Below, piece by piece: positions 21,186-34,018 of a stretch of DNA of 64,000 nt. How positions within the stretch are numbered: position 1 is the first letter of the stretch; each line of letters opens with the position of its first letter. The notes under the pieces were generated by a model that saw only the letters and a list, made by a program, of their open reading frames with translations, made no database searches and was not told the DNA's origin. Location of the stretch: NCBI GenBank assembly GCA_951799445.1, contig OX637287.1, positions 44,545,724-44,609,723 on the forward strand. Direction: 5' to 3'. The position numbers were made by a program, and so were the translations under genes. Source of the stretch: Pseudisothecium myosuroides (taxonomy: Eukaryota > Streptophyta > Bryopsida > Hypnales > Lembophyllaceae).

Positions 21186-23606
21186 CACGCGGCACGGGGC
21201 ATTTGAGTCGGAGACAACACAGAAACCATCGTCTCTCTCCTTCTGCTAGTTTTAGGGTTACAGAGATAGTGAAACCTATCTATTAGGGTTACAGAGTAGT
21301 TAGTGAAACCTTTCTCGGCACAGTTTTGAAATTGCCAAAGTGGAAAGGGTAGTAGTACACTTGCAATTTTTTTCGTAAGACAAGAAAACATTCTTGGCCG
21401 CGCTGCAATTAGCGGCCGTCGTTGGCAAACAGGATGCAATTGGTTGAAATCCGCTTCCGAAGTTACGTGGGGTTTATGCAAAACCCGTTGTAAGTTATTG
21501 TGATGACTATCAAATAGGATTGGCGAGGAGATCATTTACTCCAGCCTGATCTACGGTTTATCAACAATTTTTTTGCACATTTGCTGAAGTTTTTGGAGCA
21601 ACTCCGTTTCTATTGTGTGAGTCGGCACTGTGCGTTTGACATTACTTTCTGTTGACAAGTGGCTGAAGGAAAAGCATATCCCGGTGAATGGGTCTGGGTT
21701 CGAAGTTTTAGGGTTTAGGGTTTAAGGTTCTTCAGAATCTTGAGTGGGACTGTCTTGGTATAGTGAAGAGTGAAGAGTGTCAATGGGGGTGTCGATAACC
21801 GGATTCTTGTTCTGTGATCCGCATCTTCGTTACCAAATTGTGATTCTTTTTTGCTCGATTTTTAACACTGTAGGATTTTGAAATACAGTTTTGAACTTGC
21901 CATCGTTCCCCAATGGTGCTGGTTTCCTAGTAATCTTTTGTCCCCAGCTCGTTTCGGTGCTGATTCCGTCTGTCATTTCTCGTTACGTTTGTGTGCAGAT
22001 ATGGCAGCTAGATCTGTGTAAGATTCTTCCCTGTAGTGACCCTTGGTGCACGAAGACTACTGGTAGACTCTGCTGCTTACCAACGGAAAAGCTCATTCTT
22101 GTTAACCCTCAAAGGACGGGCTGACGACCGTGGCAATCATCCCTTTTGCTACCGTGTGAATCATTGGTTTAAAAGGAATCCTAAAGCACTCATTGGAAGA
22201 CAAACTACCGTACACTATCTTCCCTTTCCACACAAAAAATTCGGAGAAATTGGGATTCTCTTTCATTCATGAGCCGAAAAACGGCGGCGGCTTCTTTTAA
22301 GGGTTAACTTAATTGCCATGAATGAAAAGTCAAAATTGTACCTCTTGACATTCAGCGTTTGGAAGACGTATTTTCACCACGTGCTTTCGTCCTGTATCAC
22401 AACTCAGTATTGGAAGTGCCATTCTAGACTTGGTATTGCACCACAACTCAGCATCTCAATTGTATTAAGCTGTAGCAAACTGGCGTTCCTTGCTGACTCA
22501 CGACTGGCATTTGAGAAATCGATTGCAGACTTTGAAAGTCTCAAGATGAATGTCAGAATCAAATGTTATTTTAATGCAAATGGATCAGATCAAGACTCTT
22601 TTGCATGGCACTCACTTTTACAGACACGGCCCTACGAATCAATTCTCCAACTGTGAGTGGCCCTTCCTTCATCGAACAGAGCCCTAAGTGACCGATTTCA
22701 CGTGAAGGACAAGCTCCATTGTGTGCCAGACGATTGCAGCTGCAATTCCTGCAAAAAGGCTACTAACACAGTTGTATCGTACTTCAATGAGTCAGAAACT
22801 CTTCGATGAGTCACAATTGTATTCTTCGATGTGCAGCTTCGTAGGACATTACTCAGTAAGTGTTGAGCTCGCTTCACTGTTGAGTGTTGCCCAAAAACGG
22901 AAAAGCATGTTGAAGTGGAAAGACCTCTCACTGTTGTCTGATTCCAGAATAGAAAAAAATGAGGTACTGTACCGGTTACCGAAATTTCTATAGTTAGAAG
23001 ATTTGGTCCGCAAGGTCATCGCCTACACTGGTTTCGGAAATGAACAGTTTTGCGGCCCCCGTTGCTCACGGCGTTGACTTACTTTGTGCGTGAAATGGGA
23101 GAACTCACCAAAGCAGTTGCCGAAGAGTGAACCGCAGCCAGTTTGGACTGTGGACCAAGCAACGGAATTCTTGACTCCATTCCATTCTGGAGTCTGGACA
23201 CAGCTACACTTCAAGTCTGCCTACGGCGCTGGGACCCAAAAGAGGCCTACTACTGGTCAACCGAAAGAGTTCATGTTCAAGAATTTGGATGAAAATCATC
23301 CAATTTGTCTGTTGTTTGACAAAACTCAACTTAATCTCTAAATGTCCAAGAGGGAAGTGCTAGCATGTGAGCATGGAATTCGATGAGCCCAAGAGCCTGA
23401 GAGTCTACATTATGAACACTTTTAATGATTATAGGTCTCTATGTTATAGGTACCTATGCTAGAGACTGTTTTCATGTTATCATGTACCTATGTTATAAGT
23501 ACCTATGTTATAAACACCTTCAAGTGGTTGTAGGTACATACCTACCACTAGGTTCAAGGCTTATAGGCTCACGTCTCTGTACACATGCACTAGCATCATA
23601 ACATTG
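21186..23606. other. 3' flank of DREB2 and unassigned DNA
   Basis: A direct repeat TTAGGGTTACAGAGA..TAGTGAAACC occurs twice between 21250 and 21312, probably in the 3' untranslated region. A telo-box cluster (GTTTTAGGGTTTAGGGTTTA) lies near 21708. Several short plus-strand frames between 21891 and 23341 have no recognisable domain and are not called. At 23440-23515 the words ACCTATGTTATA(A/G)GT recur about four times. Confidence 0.4.
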
Positions 23607-23610
23607 TTAA

Positions 23611-24143
23611 CCCCTAAAGTCTCAAGGCCATTTTTCTATCAAGAACCACTCAAAACTGCCATTTCTACTGCATTCACTGAAGAAAGCAAAACAAACCTTT
23701 TTTTTAAGAGAATTTAACCGTAACGATTGGAAGATATTAGCATTCAAAGTTGGACATTTTTTATTTTATTTTAAGAACATGCTTAGATTGACCCAAAAAC
23801 AAGATTGTCTATAACTTTCTCATTACTAGTCCAAATAGAATGAATCAAAGTTTTAAATGTAGACAAAAATATACATAGTAATATTTTAGGAAAAAAACTA
23901 GAAAAAAATTATTTTGATTTTTTGTAATTTTTTTTTGGATTGCTTGCCAACCTACATTTTGGGCTTTTGGGGCCATATTTTTTGCCTCCAAGCATCGATT
24001 GAAATAAATATTATATTTTCAAGAAGCTTATGAGTTTTTCTAGCTTTACAAAAAAATTTAGAAAATTATGATGAATTTTGAGACCGTTTAAGCCTACCCA
24101 AAGTTGCATTTTGGCCCCCATAGGACCAATGGGACTTTAGGGA
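23611..24143 (+). mobile_element. TTAA-element, type B, internally deleted
   Basis: Left end CCCCTAAAGTCTCAAGGCC after TTAA (23607-23610); right end TGGGACTTTAGGGA followed by TTAA (24144-24147). 533 bases against about 925 for the full type B copies, so the interior is shortened. Confidence 0.75.
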
Positions 24144-24600
24144 TTAACATGCTTCATGCATTCCCCTTGACATGAGGGATAATACCTCCCAGAATACTAG
24201 GGAAGAAGTTCAATTTTAATGAAAGCGATACTATTGGCTAGCTAATTGAACCTTTTGACTGAGTTGTGTCAATTGTACTAGTGATTCTCTGCAAGCTATT
24301 ACCCGATGCACAAATTCAACAGTGTATTGTAGGTAGGTGGCTACCTGGCAGTTCTAAATTGGCTTGAACTTCATGGCTACTGTATGTGCTGCAATGCTAG
24401 GAGGTCCGTGTTTCGGGGGAGCAAAAGGAACCTTCCTAGCGTTGGTTAACAATGTTATGATTGTTAATGTCCAAGGGATATGGAATAAATCTAAAAGATG
24501 TTCAAGAATATGACTTCTTCAATCTTTTTCAAGTTTATGTCAATATACAAGATGTTACCATAGTCATCAAGATTAGGAATTATCAAGAAGGTCAAGTCTA

Positions 24601-25978
24601 GAAAAATGTTTATAGATTACTTAAAAATCAATTTTGAAGCAGTTCCCCTTGAAAATTCACATCAAATATATATATTTTTAATAGCATTTTATAATTTTCA
24701 ATGAAGTTTCAACTCATTGGTGCAAAATGATAATTGAATTAACCTATAAAGTTCCATGACTATGTTTTCACCAAAAAGGCTCTAAAACTGCCTTTTTTTG
24801 TACAAATACCAAATTTTAGGGAAAAACACTTTTTTGGACATATGTAACCATAGGATCTTGTACTACATTGGTTTGAAAAGATGGAATTTTTTTTTAGAAA
24901 TTTCTTTAGTGTGGATTGCAAGATTTTAGCGCTTTAATTGACAAAAATTATTTTTTGAGCCTTGCAAAAAATTGAGCAACTGTAGTTTATAAGGTCACAT
25001 TTGTATGAAAAAATGTCCAAAATGGTACTACTTCTTTGGACTCATTTTTCAAGGCAAGTTGATTACATTCTTGAAAAATTTCACTTTATTTGCAATTGTA
25101 CAATATAAAGGAAAAAAATAGTAAATAGAAAGAAGTAGAGAATGATTCAAATTTTTTTTTTAAGAATTTAGTTATAGAATTGAAAAATGCCAATCTCAAT
25201 GGCTATAATGTTGTAATAATTTCCAACGCAAAATTCTACAGAATTCCAACGCAGAAATGCATTCTAATGCAAAAATCTGCGTTGGAAACCAAGAACTCAA
25301 CAAAACCTATCCCACATGGTTTTGTGGATTCCAACGTAGTTTTCTTCTAGTGGGAAGTATCAACTAGGAAAAAATTTAAAGATTTCTTGAAAATCAATTT
25401 TGAAACAATTCCCCTTGAAAATTCACATCAAATGTTTTTATTTATAGCATTTAATTTTTTTCAATTAAATTTCAACTCATTGGTGCAAAATGACAATTGA
25501 TTTAACCTTTAAAGTACCATGACTATGTTTTCACCCAAAACGCTCCAAAACTGCCATTTTTTATACAAATACCAAATTTTAGGGAAAAAAACATTTTTGG
25601 ACATATGTAACCATAGGATCTTATAGTACTTTGGTTTGAAAAGATGAAGAAATTTTTTAGAAATTTCCACCATGTGGATTGCAAGAGATTAACGTTTGAA
25701 TTGACAAAAATCCTTTTTTGAGCTTTGCAAAAAATTGAGCGGTTGTAGTTTGCAAGGTCACATTTGCATGAAAAAATGTCCAAAATGGTAGTGCTTTTTT
25801 GGACTCATTTTTCAAAGCAAGTTGGTTACATTTTTGAAAAATTCCACCTCATTTGAAATTGTACAAGTGTACAACGCATAGGAAAAAATAGCAAGCAGAA
25901 AAAAATAAAGAATGATTCAAAAAAATTGTTAAGAATTTAGTTATAGAATTGAAAAATGCCAATCTCCATGGTTGTAAT
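24601..25978. repeat. Two direct copies of a roughly 615-base sequence
   Basis: 24601-25211 and 25362-25978 are collinear (shared TCAATTTTGAA, CCCCTTGAAAATTCACATCA, TAACCATAGGATCTT, AATTTAGTTATAGAATTGAA). Both resemble the type B interior (CTGCCATTTTT, CATAGGATCTT) and may derive from it. The 150-base gap holds repeated TCCAACG(C/T)A words and ends TTTTCTTCTAGTG at 25352, which looks like one CACTA-type end without its partner. Confidence 0.65.
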
Positions 25979-27133
25979 CACTACAAGAGAAAGGGATGTT
26001 TTAAGTGAGTTTTGAAGTATAATTCTAGGCGTAAGATTATAAGTAATGACTTTTAAGGAGATTTTCAAGAAAATTTTACTCAAAACACATGTATTTCTAG
26101 TAATATTTTGCTAAAAATCTCCGTAACCCCTAAAGGCCCAAGGCATTTTCTGGCTCTGAAACCACTGAAAACTGCCATTTCTGCTGCGATCACTCCCTAA
26201 ACCAAAAAAATCTTTTTTTTTAGAATCTAACCATAGGATCTTGTACTTCACTTGTCTCAAATCATGTGGAAAAAATTTCATGAAGTTTGACCGTACGGAT
26301 TGGAAGATATTAGCGTTTGAAGTTGGAAAAAGAAGTTTTTTTAAACTCTGGATTGCAATTTCAGATGACTTTGACGGCCATTTGTGGATTTTTAATTTGC
26401 ACTACACACCATAAAGTTAAATTTTTTTATGTTGAACATTTGAGTTGAGAGTCGGGGAAAAAATTTTCAGAATGTCAAAACTTGATTTTCACATATAAAA
26501 AAATTGTTAAGTAGAAGTAGGTCCAAAAGTGAACAAAACACTAAATCTTCAATAGCTCTTAGATGGAATTAAAATACCATAATCCCAACAGTGGGATTGT
26601 TCTTGCAAACAAACTTAACCTTTTCAAAAAACAAAATTTGAAAATTTTTGATAATTGCATTCAAAAATGAATTTTATAAGTTGTTTTTTTAAGAAGATGC
26701 TTAGATTGCCTGAAAAACAAGATTGTCCATAACTTTCTCATTCTGAGTCCAATTAGAATGAATCAAAGCTTCAAATATAGACAAAAACATGATCTTTGAG
26801 AAAAAAAATCAAAAAAAAAAAAATTCAATTTTTCAAAGTTTTTTTTTTCTACCTGGTGAACTGCTTTTTTGACTTCGAGTGGCATAACTTTTTTTCCCGG
26901 GCACAGATTGAAAAAAAAATTATATTTTTGGAAAGCTAATGTGATTTCCTATCTTTAAAAAAAGTTTCAAAAAATCAGGTCGAAATTTCAGGTTGCACGA
27001 GCCTGCCCGAAATCCCAAGTGTCCCCCGAGGGGACTTTGGGCCTTTAGGGGTTAAAGGTCATTACTTATAATCTTATGTCTAGGACTATTAATACTTAAA
27101 AACTCACTTAAAACACCCTTTTCTCTTATAGTG
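25979..27133. mobile_element. CACTA-like nonautonomous element carrying a nested TTAA-element
   Basis: Ends CACTACAAGAGAAAGGGATG (25979) and CACCCTTTTCTCTTATAGTG (to 27133) are inverted repeats that extend for about 70 bases, with a 3-base duplication AAT (25976-25978, 27134-27136). CACTA ends and a 3-base TSD define the En/Spm (CACTA) superfamily. Removing the nested 26127-27051 leaves an element of about 230 bases with no coding capacity. Confidence 0.85.
26127..27051 (+). mobile_element. TTAA-element, type B, nested in a CACTA-like element
   Basis: Left end CCCCTAAAGGCCCAAGGCA after GTAA (one change from TTAA); right end GGGCCTTTAGGGG followed by TTAA. 925 bases, the same length as 16023-16947. 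The subterminal hairpin here reads GTCCCCCGAGGGGAC, a longer stem than in the other copies. Confidence 0.8.
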
Positions 27134-27403
27134 AATATTGCAGTAAACAATCTACACCCTATGATTTTATTTTGTTTCCAAAAATATTAAAAATTGAGTA
27201 AAACAAAGGACTTCAAAGTTTATTTTAGATTGATAAAGAATCCATAATTGCTCGCAAACTAAAACTCTTCATAACTTTCCATGTATATATAAATCTTAAG
27301 AACCAATTTTAAGTTTTTTTCATGAAAAAAGTGATTTTTTCTGATCTGCGCAAACTACCTATTTACAAAAAGAGTAACATATTAGGCCATAACTTTTGGC
27401 TAA

Positions 27404-28068
27404 CCCCTAAAGGACCAGAGGATTGTCCTGATTGCCAAATTTGTGAAGATCTATTATAAAATGAAACTTAAAACAATGTTTTGATGATGACTCTCAAACA
27501 ATAGTTCTAAAACATGATTTATAGATCACATCCATACGGTTAGATCTACAATTATACAAACCAATTTGAATTTGAAAATTTCTTTTAAAATCAATTGTAG
27601 ATTGAATATTTACGATTTTTACAAGAATTTTTTTTCTATAAGTTCTAAATGCTAAGTTCTAATTACAATAATTTTGAAGGGTCCTTTTTTAACTAAAACA
27701 ATTATTTTTTGAGGCTAAACCTAACGATATCCTCTGAATTATAGAACATTTGCAAAGCAAAATCTTCATAAACTCTACCATACAAATGTTAAAGAACTAA
27801 TACAAAGATCTTCAAAGAAAATTGATGGATGAAAAAATGCATTCGGTGAGTTTGGGATGTGATTCCGTTCATTTGTTGTTCAAAATTTGCACTCATGGTC
27901 CTTAAAGGGCTAATATTGTCAAATGTCATGAAATTTAGTGCACTTGAAAAACATTCCTCATCTATATCTCCTATTAAATTTTTAGCCAAAAATTTGAAAA
28001 TTTTCATTTACACTAGCCTGTCTAAAATTCCTATGTTACTAAAAAAATGCATACTAGTCATTTGGGGG
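27404..28068. mobile_element. TTAA-element, type C
   Basis: Left end CCCCTAAAGGACCAGAGG after CTAA; right end TAGTCATTTGGGGG followed by TTAA. 665 bases whose interior does not match types A or B. Frames at 27789-28134 within it are not supported as genes. Confidence 0.6.
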
Positions 28069-28835
28069 TTAATTATGGAAACATCAATAAGTCTTTTTGC
28101 TAAAAGAAAATTCTTTTACACCAGACAATTTTAAACACTTTGTACTACTTTCTTTATAAAAAGTTTTTAATTGCAATGATTTCAAGTTCAAAACAAAAAG
28201 ATTCAGAGAAAACTTCAAATAGTCTAGTATGCATTTAGAAATAAGACATTTGAAAAAGAATTTTTTTCCACCCATGAATCCCTAAATGCCCAAGGCCTTT
28301 ATAGAGCTTCTAGGAATTTGCTCTAAATTGAAAGAAAAAAAAAACATTTTGATAAATTATATCAATTTTTTCGAATTATAACTGTACAAATTCAAACTAG
28401 ATATGTTAGAGATCACATAAGAAAAGAAAACAATATCATATGGATTGAAAGATTGAAATGTTTGATCATGAAGGTGTTAAAATTGCAAAAGTGATTTGAA
28501 GTCTTTCAAACCTCTTTTCACATGTAAAATCTAAAAAGTTGGTCACCAAAAAAATACGGGCTTGAAGGACCTAACATGCATAACGTCAATCAATTTATGG
28601 CTGCTCAAAATCTACTCTACAATTTTTTTAAATGAATTTCTAATGTGATTTTTTCTCCAAGATCTATTTGAGGCTTATTTTCAAGAGCCCTCAACACTAC
28701 AAAAAATCAAGATTGCAATGAACACCCTTGCACAAAATCTCAAATAGAAAAATCATAATCAATCATTTTCAAAATCGGATTTCTAATGCTAAAACTAGAC
28801 TTTGAAAAGAATTTTTCAAAAATTTTAAGTATTAA

Positions 28836-29404
28836 CCCCTAAACGTCTGGATTCATCTCCAAAATTGACGATTTGAGAAAAACCATTATAAACTACAATT
28901 TGGAAGAATATTTTGGAATTGGTATACAAATGAGAATTGTAGATTTTGATTTTTAAATTCTATCCGTACGGTTAGATCTACTAATGCTATCACCAATCTT
29001 TTTCTATAAATTTTGAAAAGAAAATTTCAGAATTCCTTCTAAATTCAATTACAAGTAAAATATTATCATTTTTTGAGTAAAACTTAGAGGAATGGATTAA
29101 AAATAAGGTGCTCTTCATATGGTGATTTTTTGAAATTTTTGTGACCTTTACATCTTTGACCTCATTTTTGCACATCTAGTTTTGAACTAAAGTCAATGCA
29201 AATTGACCACTTGACATACTTCCACATTTGTAATTTTAGAAATGTATATATTCTAGTAACACCAAATCCAACCGATGGATAGGACAACAACTTGATAAAG
29301 TATCACCAAAAATTAGGATAACTTTCATCCAAACAAGACTGAGACGGAAACAAGGATCTGAATCTGTTCATCGTCCAGAAAATGGATGTCGGAGCGCTCC
29401 AGGG
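28836..29404. mobile_element. TTAA-element, type D, nested
   Basis: Lies between TTAA 28832-28835 and TTAA 29405-29408. Ends CCCCTAAACGTCTGG and GGAGCGCTCCAGGG: both start CCC but the inverted repeat is weak. Interior unrelated to A or B as far as I can see. Confidence 0.5.
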
Positions 29405-29408
29405 TTAA

Positions 29409-30323
29409 CCCCTAAAGGACCGAGGCCTTTTTTCTGCCAAAAAACACTCAAAACTGTCATTTCTATAGCAAAGAGTAAAAAAAAATTTAAGTGTTTTTTT
29501 TTCACATCTAACCGTAGGATCTTACACCTATCTAGTATTAAAAAGTGTGGAAAAAATTTCAGAATTTTTGACCGCACAGATTGCAAGATATTTGCGTTTA
29601 AAGTGGAAAAAACAAGTTTTTCAGCACATTGCGGGACTGGATTTTTTGACTTTGAACATTTTTAACTTAAAATTTTTGCACTACAGAGTTTTGAGCTTTA
29701 AATCTTTATAGTGGAGAATTGAGTTGAGAGTCTAGGGAAAATAAAAATTCAAAAAAACTTAATTTTCATTCTTCAAACAATTGTTAAGTAGAAGTAGGTA
29801 TGAGATAGAAGGAAAATCTAAAATATTTATATATTTTAGATGGAATTAAAATACACTAATCCCAATGGTGAGATTTTTCTAGCAAGTAAATTAAACCATG
29901 AGAATTTATTTTTTAGAAAAATTGCAAAAATTGCATTCAGAAATGAATCCTACAAGTTATTTTTTTCAAGAAGATGCTGTAATTGCCCGAAGAACAAGAA
30001 TGTCCATAACTTCCTCATAACAAAGTCAAATGAAATGAATCAAAGCTTTCCAGATAGACAAAAATATAATCTATGAGAAAAAAAATATTTAAGAAAAAAA
30101 ATTCAAAATTTTGCAAATTTTTTTTGCTGCCATCCCCACGCATTCCAAGAAATGGCATAACTTCTCGCTTGAAGGTCTGATTTCAAATTTTTTTTTCCGC
30201 CACGTACCTCTCTCAATTCTTCACATTCACAAAAAGTTTCAAAAAATTAGGAGAAAATTTCAGCCCGTAGGTACTTGCCCGAAAATGCATTTTTCCCCCG
30301 AAGGGACAACGGTCCTTTAGGGG
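29409..30323 (+). mobile_element. TTAA-element, type B, nested next to type D
   Basis: Left end CCCCTAAAGGACCGAGGCC directly after TTAA 29405-29408, right end GGTCCTTTAGGGG followed by TTAA 30324-30327. 915 bases. It shares its left TTAA with the type D element, and the outer sequence rejoins as type A (AAAAATAGCAACATGG). Confidence 0.8.
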
Positions 30324-30405
30324 TTAAAAATAGCAACATGGTTAGGTTTTAATTAACTTCAAAGTATTGTCAACACCAAAATTTGGTGCCTTAGGCATTT
30401 AGGGG

Positions 30406-31039
30406 TTAAAGTAGCCCCGAATTGGGCATTGACCATAAAATGATCAATTGGGCATTTAGGGTTTAATTCAATTAAAGTGCCCCACAAGTAGCAACTCTAT
30501 TCAATGTTCAAAATTTGGTAACACTTTTACTTTTTCTTTTTTCTGAACCTTGCATTCTTGCTCAATTCAATTTTTTTAACCATGTTTTGGAATTTCATGA
30601 GACATAAATTGTGTTTCAATTGAAATTGAATGCTTAGAATTAAACTAAAGAAAGGAAGATGAAATTTTTGAAGCACATAGAGACGGACAAGTGTGACTAA
30701 TGCATAGTCACACTAATTATATTTCCATGCTTCAGAGTGCCAAGTTTGTCAATTTTTTTAAATTGGCTCAATTCTAGGTGACAAAAATAAGACATTCATC
30801 TACACTGTAAAGCTTGAAAAGTGTTTGCATTTTAAGCTTAAATTGCGTGTCCTAAAATGTATCGAAGTCGTGGAATTTTGTCAATATAACAAAACTACCA
30901 TCAAGATTGTGACATTCAAATACATCTGTAGAACTTCAAAAACTAGGATTGGTATAGACTAATGTGAGGTTTTGGAGAAGCAACTGGAAATTTGCCAATC
31001 ATTTTAACCCTGACAAGGATGAGCTCATAACTACGTACT
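30406..31039. other. Intergenic
   Basis: AT-rich. A solitary end-like sequence GGGCATTTAGGG followed by TTTAATT lies near 30455, a decayed type A end without a partner. No gene. Confidence 0.4.
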
Positions 31040-32639
31040 GATTTCAAGCCTCCTTGTCCAATACTATGTTTGCTGCCATTAGATATGAATGAAAAATTAT
31101 ATATTTAGTTTTCAAAGATGAAGTCATATGTCTACTACAAGTCATCAAGTTTTTAAATTTTTTTAAATTTTTTTTAAAGAACTGTGAATTTTTTAAGAAA
31201 AAATGCAAAAAATTCATATCAAATAAAAAATGTACTCAAGTTCTGAAATTTCACTACAAATTTATATTTCAGTGTATAACATCATAGTATAAACCATTGT
31301 TATCTTATCACTCTAAAATTAGAAAAATCAGCAAACTGTAGTTATAGGCTCAAAGTTCATGTTGCTATAAAATATTGAAATTGACAAATTTCTCAAAATT
31401 CCAATTGGAGTAGAAACTTCACTTGATAAGTTTCAATTCATTAATTGGACTCAAATTCAAAAAAGATCAATTTTATGGCTAAAATTCACATTAAGAGTAA
31501 ATAGCAAGAAACGACCAAAATACATTACAAGGGTGATTTGTGATTAAGTGTCTTCTTCTTTAGAAAAGTCAATAATACCATCATGAGAAAAATTTGCGAT
31601 GCTATTCACCAAAAATGTACTCAAGCAACTTCCTCCAAAAAAATTGGATGAAGAAACCGGTTTTTCCATCCTACAATCTTAGGTGAAGTCATCCAAATGG
31701 ACACTACAGAGCATCACCACCGTGCTTGAAAAATGGATTATCCTTCATGGCGTAGCTTGAATCATCAAATTCTTTTTTTTATCATGTGATTGAAAGTGGT
31801 CCACAACGAAGCTATGGTTTCAGGATCAGTAATTTCTATAATTCGTCATATTGCTGGAGTTTGGTCCCCAAAAAAATGTTCATACACTAATGAGTATGTG
31901 GCAAACTCACACCTCCATTTTTGCCATTATCCTATGCTCTACACAAACAGAATGCTAACATAATTAAGTCTATCAAAAGAATTTGCAGTGAAATCCAGAA
32001 ACTTTTCTTCAGCAATGTCGACAACTATTACACTGGTAAGTAATTTGAGCTCGAAATTAATGATCCGTGCCTTAGAATATTTTGTACCGCTGAGTTGCAT
32101 CTAATTCAACCTCTCATCAGAGCTCCTCCTGTCGCTTGTCTGAATATTGCCTCAACATGCCAAAACAGTGTTGCTATGAATTTGCGGCATTACCAAGATG
32201 CAGTCGGAGCCGCTCAAGCGATCATGTGCACGCAAAGGTGTAATCGAGGATTTTTAATTCAGAAAGCAAACAACCAGTAATTAGTTCGTGAGAAGTAGTG
32301 GGCCTTGCGGTAATTATTAAGGCATTTTCAACTTGCAGGTGACCTCTTAAGGAGCCATGAATGGGGCTGTCTCCTTTCCGCAGCCTGCAAAGAAGATGCC
32401 CCACCCCTTTTCTGTACAGATGTTGGGCTTGTTTTTCGAGCCCAGTGGTGATGCTTTACACGGTTAATATGCAAACATTTGTCAAACGAGGATTACGAAT
32501 GTTTAGTTGTAGCATATTAAACATTGTTTCTACTTGTATTGACAATTCCATGTGCTGATGGGCGTGTTGCCAAGGACCTCAATGTGGGAGGGGAAAAACT
32601 ATCAAAGCTTGGTTGCTGAGTCATCGTCCAAGAGCTTAA

Positions 32640-33275
32640 CCCCTAAATGCCCAAGGCACCCAAATGTGGTGTCGAAGAAACTTTGAAGTTAAATAAAAAT
32701 TTACCAAATTGCTATTTTTAGTAGTTTATATTTTTGAAAGATTCTTTCTGAAGTCTAGTTTTAGCATCAAAAATCCGATTTGGAAAATGAATGATTATGA
32801 TTTTTCTATTCAAGATTTTGTGCAAGGGTACCCGCTGCAATCTTGAGTTTTCGTAGTGTTGAGGGCTCTTGGAAATGAGCCTCAAATACACTAGACCTTG
32901 GAGAAAAAATCACACTAGAAATTCATTTAAAAAAATTGTAGAGTAGATTTTGAGAAGTCATAAATTGATTGGGGTTATATTTGTTAGGCCCTTCAACCTC
33001 ATATTTTTTTGGTCTTGAACTTTTTAGATTTCACAAGCAAAAAGAGAGTTCAAGGATTTTCATAGTTTTAACACCCTGATGGTCAAACATTATAATCTTT
33101 CAATCCTTTAATGATATTGTTGTGTTTTCTTTTCCTATGTGATCTCTAACATGTCTAGTTTGAATTTGTACGGTTACAATTCAAAAAAATTGATTCAACT
33201 TATCAAAATGTTGGCTTTTTGTTCAATTTAGAGCAAATTCCAAGAGGCTCAAAACAAGCCTTGGGCATTGAGGGG
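32640..33275 (+). mobile_element. TTAA-element, type A (forward), with a readable empty site
   Basis: Left end CCCCTAAATGCCCAAGGCAC, right end GCCTTGGGCATTGAGGGG, flanked by TTAA (32636-32639, 33276-33279). The paralogous site in the other duplication copy (46956-46970) reads GAGCCTAATGATTTTC with one CTAA, so the target is a single TTAA-like word. A subterminal hairpin GGCACCCAAATGTGGTGTC lies just inside the left end. Confidence 0.9.
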
Positions 33276-33626
33276 TTAATGATTTTCAACTGAGCTTTAT
33301 CACAGTAGATAGAAACTACAATTTCGTTCGATTGGCTCCATTCCGGCATCCAAAATTGTGACATGCTATATATCTTCACAAAGGTCTAAATATAAGCCAC
33401 AAACTAGGATAGGTGTTGAGTTATGTTTTCAAATTGCATGTCTTGAGATGTGCCAAACATAACATTTAGTAGCATGCATTGTCATTGCCTTGACTCTACA
33501 ATAGGTGGTATAGAATATTTCCATACCCATCAGGAGCTAAGTGGACAAGTGGAGGCTCAATGTGATGAGCAGGGTGCACAAAGGAAAGACAGTGGGCATG
33601 AAGTTTACTGAATGTTATGAAGTATT

Positions 33627-34018
33627 GGAATACCACTCGTTCAACGAAATGGAGATCCAGATTGGAATGATGCTTCTCAACAGCTAAGTCCAATGCCCTA
33701 TATGACGGAAATGGCGGAGTTTTTACGTGAGGATCCAGAGGATGATCCACAGAAAAACACAGTACAGCTTCATCAATCAGAACTCTAAGCTGGCTCAATG
33801 GGCTTGGTTTACTTTCATTTGAACTACCACATGTCTTTGCCAACCAAGGTTGCTCAATACCCTGCACAAGCCTCCAACTGACCAACAACTTCTCTCAAAC
33901 CGTACAACTCAATTTGAGAGCTCAGAATCTGGTGCTGCAGTCTCTTGCAAGTGGGGACAGGATAACGAAGCTGGTATCTGCAGCAATTCATGATTCTCGA
34001 TCTATGGGTTTCCTTTAA
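33627..34018 (+). pseudogene. Coding-like remnant, copy A (unrecognised product)
   Basis: Two blocks read well on the plus strand and align in frame with 47311-47756: one with DASQQLSPMPY, TEMAEFLREDPED and NTVQLHQSE ending at a stop (33788), and a second, one frame away, with LRAQNLVLQSLASGD and ITKLVSAAIHDSRS. The differences between copies are largely conservative amino-acid changes, which suggests past protein coding. The frame is broken between the blocks and an in-frame TGA lies just upstream in both copies. Family not recognised; the blocks might instead be two exons. Confidence 0.4.

Larger units (their letters stand above)
28280..30405 (-). mobile_element. TTAA-element, type A (reverse), split by two nested TTAA-elements
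   Basis: Left end CCCTAAATGCCCAAGGCC; right end GGTGCCTTAGGCATTTAGGGG followed by TTAA. Without the nested pair (28836-30323 plus one TTAA) the element is about 634 bases, matching 32640-33275 (636) and 41355-41985 (631). Confidence 0.8.

Noticed and set aside
21707..21730. TTTAGGG repeats considered as an interstitial telomere
   Set aside because: Only about two to three units, typical of gene-associated telo-boxes; the same appears at 60103-60122.
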